The notes under the pieces were generated by a model. It did not search any database. It was not told where the DNA came from and saw only the letters and a list, made by a program, of their open reading frames with translations. A stretch of 24,465 nt of DNA from positions 178,947 to 203,411 of the forward strand of contig QZLH01000051.1 in the NCBI GenBank assembly GCA_003833135.1, read 5' to 3'. The translations under genes were made by a program, and so were the position numbers. Positions 20,316 through 24,465 of this stretch are shown one piece after another; the first letter of the stretch is position 1; each line of letters begins with the position of its first letter. The stretch comes from Oehlia diaphana. Lineage: Eukaryota > Glomeromycota > Glomeromycetes > Glomerales > Glomeraceae.

Positions 20316-21482
20316 TGGATTACCGTATGTTAATCAAATGACCACATAAAAAACAACAGTCTCTTACAAAAAAAAGAATGATGTAAATTATGATAATTAA
20401 AGAACATTCTCTTACTAAAAAACTGTTATACAGCCGCCTCTTAATAGGCTTAATTGGTAATGAAAAAAAATAAAAAACTATTTATAAATTTCACGGTATG
20501 ACATCAACAAATAATTACAGTATATAGCTTTTACAGAACAAGGTGAAACAACTACAATGTTAGTGGTGTGGCGATGTGAGTTTGTGGATTGATGTGTTTA
20601 ACGTGATGAATAGTAAATCCATTCTAGCGCTTGGCTTTTTTCTAAAGGTCAGTAGTGCGAATGGTGAGTTTGTAATTTGTGGATGGTTTTGGATTGGTAT
20701 ATTTAATACTATTGTGTTTTTGTTTTATCTTTTAGAATGACTTGTATATCGTGATGAAAATGGATTTCCAACATTATATCAGGAACTGCGGATTTATGTT
20801 AATTCCAAAATGGTGACAGAATATAATTTTTTTATATTTATTATAAAATACTGTATTTATTAGTAATAATAAGTTTTTCATGTAGGGAAAAAAAGGGAAA
20901 CCATTTTAAATACAGAAGAAGTAGTAAAAGCACAAAAAAAAAATTTCCATAGAAAAGAAGAGTCCGAAGAGATCTCTCTTCCTTCTCGCCTCTTACTTTT
21001 TCTTCCCACTCTTGTTAAACTATAAAATAAGTCTAATTAATAAAATAATCTGCAAAAAATAAATTAATGAAAGACCGCTACTATTAATAAGCAGTGGCAA
21101 CTTGAAACATTTTTAAGTCGAAATATAATGATAAACTAAACCAAAATGCTACGTAGATCTTTCCTCGAAAATTCTTTACAGTTGTTTGCATTTGATGAGG
21201 CAATACATGATTAGCTTTCGTAATATCATTTACACAACTACTATCAATATTTAATAGTTATTTGGCTCAAAGTGCCAAAAAAGTGATTTATCTGATGTAA
21301 CCATCAAACTTTCTAAACTTTTTTTACCTGAACACATGACATTAATTATAAAATACCGGATAATTTTTATTTATTTACTTCATAATAATTTAAAAATTAG
21401 TAATACAAGGAGATTTAAAAGAAATCTCAATTTAATCAATTGATTTTCTTTAAATTACTAGAAAATACGAGAATGTACTAAA
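20316..21482. other. Intergenic, with possible orphan exon-like blocks
   Basis: No complete gene. At about 20567-20649 an open block flanked by TTAG and AAG|GTCAGT, and at 20736-20817 a second block after a TTTTAG acceptor, look like two spliced exons (the second reads YRDENGFPTLYQELRIYVN in one frame). On the minus strand, 21257-21084 is an open 57-codon stretch (DITKANHVLPHQ, VKNFRGKIYVAFWF) without a start. Neither could be assigned to a family. A purine/pyrimidine-biased stretch lies at about 20950-21015. Confidence 0.35.
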
Positions 21483-24381
21483 CTATAAATTAGCATATTG
21501 TTTCAACTTTTTTATTTTAGTAGCAATTTTAAGTAAATTAGCTGCTTTTTCTCTATCAATATCAGTTCCGATTCCTCTTTTATAATATCCTATAAGTATA
21601 TACATTCCTTTAAAGTAACCTTTTTCAACATAATATTTAATATGTTTAAATGCTTTAGCATCATTTTTTTCAACGACTTCATAAAATTTAGCTAAAAGAT
21701 AATAAGCAGCATCATATCCATTTTCTGCTGCTTTTTTATACCAATAAATGGCTTTTCTTGAATCTCGATCAATTCCTTCACCTTTTTCGTATAAATATCC
21801 TAGACAACATTGTGCATAAGCATAATCTTGTTCAGCTGATTTTTCATACCACCATAACGCTTTTTTTATATCCTTATTTACAAATCCAGACCCTCCTTTT
21901 TCAAAATATAATCCTAAAATTACTTGAGCATATTTATTTCCATCACTCGCTGCATTTTTGTACCACTTAAATGCTTCAACATGACTTTTCTCAACAATAA
22001 TTCCTTCTTCATAAAATCTTGCTAAATATAATTGCGCGTATTTATTTCCTTTTTTTGCCGCTTTTTCAATCAAATGAACTGATTCTTTTAATTTTTTTCC
22101 AAAACCTATTCCCTTTATATATAAATGTCCTATTATATATATTGCACTATAACATCCTTGTTCGGCTGATCTTTCATACAATTCAAATGTTTTAAAATCA
22201 TCCTTCTGAACACTCAAAAGATTCTCATAATGCGCACCTATATGAGATTTTTTAAATTTCCTTCCTTTTCTCATTGCTCTTTCAATCCAACAAAATGAGT
22301 TATCAAAATCTTTTTTCACTTTTTCATATAATATTCCAAGTACAAGTTGAGTAATAATATACCCTTGATTAGCTGATTTTTCAAACCATTCAATTGATTT
22401 ATCATAATCTTTTTCTATACCTATACCACATAAATAACATCTACCTAAATTAAATTGTAAAATTTTATTACCACTTATTGATGCTTTTTCATAATATTTG
22501 AATGCTTTAAAATTATCTTTTTCAATACCACTTCCATTTTCATAACATTTACCTAAATAAAATTGTGCAAGTTTATTACCATTTTCTGCCGATTTTTGAT
22601 ACCAATAAAAGGTTTTTTTAGGATCTTTATTTAATTTACCTAAATAGAATTGAGCAATAGGATAATTATCTTTTGATGCTTCTGCAAACAATCTAAATGC
22701 TTTATCTTCATCTTTATTTATAATAATGATTCTATTATAATAAAGAAATCCACGAAAAAATATATATTTTGATGATGTTTGATTTCTAATAAGCCAATCA
22801 AAAATTTTAATTTGTAAAGATTTATCAATATATTGAATATTTTGATTGATGATTTCTCTTGCTTCGGTAGGATTATAACATAATTCATCATGAATTCTAA
22901 TCAAATGATCAATTAATTTATCAACAATTTTTTCAACATTATTAGTTAAATCAATTAAATTAAGTATCAATAATTTATTTTTTACATAATCAAAGGTGTT
23001 TAAACTGGAGTTGTCATTTATCATAATTTTTGAAAAGTTGTCGTATATAGATAAATCATAATCATCCATCATGTATTTAAGATCATTATTCTCAATTTCA
23101 TTTGTAATAGATTTGATAGAATTTGCAATAAATTTGATAGAATGATCAATTATTGATTTAAGACATGAAATTACTATTTGAATAGATGGTCTTTCATCAG
23201 GATCATCTGACCAACACGCTAAAAATAGAATTTTACATCATTAATTGTCATGTAAATCATCCCACCCACTCCAATGTGATACGGTTACGGAACATTTTGC
23301 GAAAGGAATTTTTGCCGAAAAATTGGTATAACTCAGGCCAAAGATTATTTTTTCTGCGAAATAGCTTTCGGCGAAATGTCCCGATACCACTGTGATACGT
23401 ACCTGTATATATATCACTATAGTCAACAGGCGTGTCCTCAATGATCTCCTCTCTTTTTCCATTTACTATCTCCGTGGCTAAACTTATATCATATTGTGTA
23501 CCTTTATCATAAAAAGGTCTACGTCCGCTTGACAATAACCAGAAAAGAACTCCTATACTATAAATATCTGATTTAAAATTCATTATATGGGGTTCACTTT
23601 CACATTTGATATTAAATGCATCATTAAAGCTTTTTGGATCTAAATAAGGCAGAAAATCTAATACTTTATTGGAACAAATTGATATTTCGTTCGCTCTTTT
23701 AGACAAGCTAAAATCGGCAACTTTTATACTATTTTTATGTATCAGTACATTCTCTTCGTGCTAAGATATAAAGGATAAAGTAACAATTAGTAATTTATAT
23801 AAAACAAAAATGAATGTTTAATAATTAATACGTACCAGATTACAGTGGATTATACCTTTACTATGAATAAAGTCTATAGCACCTGCGAGTTGTAACGCTA
23901 AGCAATATTTATCATCCCATTCAAGTTTAGTGAAGCTTTTCTTCAAGTAAGAATACAATGATCCACCATCCGCGTACTCTAATACTAATGAATACTGATT
24001 GTCCAATTTTGAAATTCCATAAATTTGTAAAATATTATTATGAAAATTAACTTCTTTCTGCGCTTTGAGCTGTTTATATATATTTTGATAAATAAGATTT
24101 TTTTGTGAAATTATTAATTATATGAAATATATTAAAATTTTAAATACCTCATTTACAATTTTTTTAACGTCCAATTCGTACAATGTTTTCACGACCAAAT
24201 GAGTGTTAGTGTTATTCCAGTTTGCTTTAAATATTTTTCCGACTGAATTTTTACTATTTTCAATTTTTTTTTTATTTTTAAATTCGTTATAATCATAGTA
24301 TGTAATAAAATTATTCTCGATTGCTTTACTTATCCAATCAACGTAATTAAAATTTTTATTTTGTTTTTCGGTTATCGACAT
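21483..24381 (-). CDS. Kinase-like protein (probable pseudokinase) with Sel1 repeats
   Basis: Exons in transcript order: 24381-24148, 24069-23836, 23760-23403 and 23218-21483, joining to 2,562 bases, an 853-residue protein with no internal stop. It is a paralogue of the plus-strand kinase-Sel1 gene: same start pattern (WISKAIE against WIEEAIS), with three introns at the same sites. The kinase-like domain (about residues 35-285) keeps the lysine in HLVVK (65), EYADGGSL, HEEN (157-160), YLDP, DIYSIGVLFW and ERPS. But the glycine loop is lost (KKIENSKNSVGKIF), HRD is HCN (153-155) and DFG is DFS (172-174). Without the catalytic Asp, transfer activity is unlikely, so a scaffold role is inferred. 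The last exon holds about 12 Sel1-like repeats (about residues 426-845), far more than the five of its paralogue. No signal peptide or membrane segment is visible. The ATG at 24381 is the only one giving the conserved N-terminus. Confidence 0.85.
23275..23398. mobile_element. Foldback MITE-like insertion in intron
   Basis: An element of about 106 bases (23283-23388) has imperfect terminal inverted repeats. The left end, GGTTACGGAACATTTTGCG, matches the reverse complement of the right end, GGTATCGGGACATTTCGCC; the match continues inward (GAAAGGAATTTTTGCCGAAA against GAAAGCTATTTCGCAGAAA), so nearly the whole element can fold back. It is flanked by an 8-base direct repeat TGTGATAC (23275-23282 and 23391-23398), a likely target-site duplication. 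It lies in the last intron of the minus-strand gene, which is 184 nt; without the element and one duplication it would be about 68 nt, like the other introns. No coding capacity. The 8-base duplication suggests a hAT-like mobiliser. Confidence 0.7.
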
Positions 24382-24386
<5 letters not shown>

Positions 24387-24412
<26 letters not shown>

Positions 24413-24429
24413 TTTTTTTTTTTTTTTTT
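24387..24429. repeat. A26/T17 homopolymer tract upstream of the minus-strand gene
   Basis: Twenty-six A followed by seventeen T lie directly beyond the ATG of the minus-strand kinase-like gene, then GCGCC and more A/T runs to the window end. It may be a nucleosome-depleting promoter tract, but homopolymers this long are also where assemblies fail. Confidence 0.6.
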
Positions 24430-24465
24430 AGCGCCAAAAATGTTTTTTTTTTTAAATTTTTTTTT

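Noticed and set aside
21758..21970. 70-codon plus-strand frame
   Set aside because: Antisense to the Sel1 repeats of the minus-strand gene.
23257..23402. C-terminal extension of the kinase-like exon into the intron
   Set aside because: The frame continues past the GTACGT donor only because the inserted element happens to be open; the next exon (CWSDDPDERPS) matches kinase subdomain XI, so the intron is spliced.
23186..23462. Open frames 23186-23395 (plus) and 23462-23241 (minus)
   Set aside because: They cover the intron with the foldback element or read the last exon in the wrong frame.

Overview
The window is strongly A+T-rich eukaryotic DNA. It has short introns (about 66-90 nt, mostly GTATAA/GTAATT/GTACGT donors), protein kinase genes of the tyrosine-kinase-like (TKL) type with HRDLHxGN-like catalytic loops, and kinase-Sel1 fusion proteins. 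This combination, with large families of decaying kinase paralogues between AT-rich repeats, is what I would expect from an arbuscular mycorrhizal fungus (Glomeromycotina, most likely Rhizophagus or a close relative). The species call is an inference from recognised protein families, not from a database search. I see no prokaryotic or viral genes, no rRNA or tRNA and no CRISPR array.

Layout. 1-3597: no gene, several AT-rich repeats. 3598-8151: a kinase locus in which one phase-0 exon has been tandemly duplicated. The exon carries a C-x2-C-x11-C-x2-C putative zinc-binding motif followed by a kinase N-lobe. Seven N-lobe units stand in front of a single kinase C-lobe; two unit exons and the last exon carry frameshifts. 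8152-11433: mostly non-coding, with a heavily decayed minus-strand kinase relic at about 9990-10430 and a GC-rich palindromic tag near 10800. 11434-13586: an intact five-exon kinase-Sel1 gene (predicted 612 aa) with all catalytic motifs. 14010-14570: a minus-strand relic that looks like a leucine-rich/F-box-type gene. 15284-17675: a plus-strand kinase pseudogene with a long Cys-rich N-terminal region and at least six disabling lesions. 17676-21482: no convincing gene, one GGCTTAGTT-type degenerate tandem repeat and some low-confidence coding-like scraps. 24381-21483 (minus): a four-exon kinase-Sel1 gene (predicted 853 aa) that is open throughout but has lost the key catalytic motifs (HCN for HRD, DFS for DFG, no glycine loop). 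It is therefore a likely pseudokinase with 12 Sel1-like repeats. Its last intron carries a foldback MITE-like insertion. The window ends in A/T homopolymers.

How the genes relate. All four readable kinase loci share one intron at the same place, just after the alphaC-helix 'NE' (NE|V/L/I-K), so they descend from one ancestral gene structure. This is a birth-and-death cluster holding one apparently active kinase, one pseudokinase scaffold, one pseudogene, one relic and one locus being remodelled by exon duplication. The kinase-Sel1 proteins would be cytosolic signalling proteins that join a TKL kinase or pseudokinase to an alpha-solenoid protein-binding surface. The most unusual object is the symmetric-exon array at 3598-7341. 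All six readable zinc-type motifs keep four Cys at identical spacing, while the kinase glycine loop has decayed in every unit except the one next to the C-lobe.
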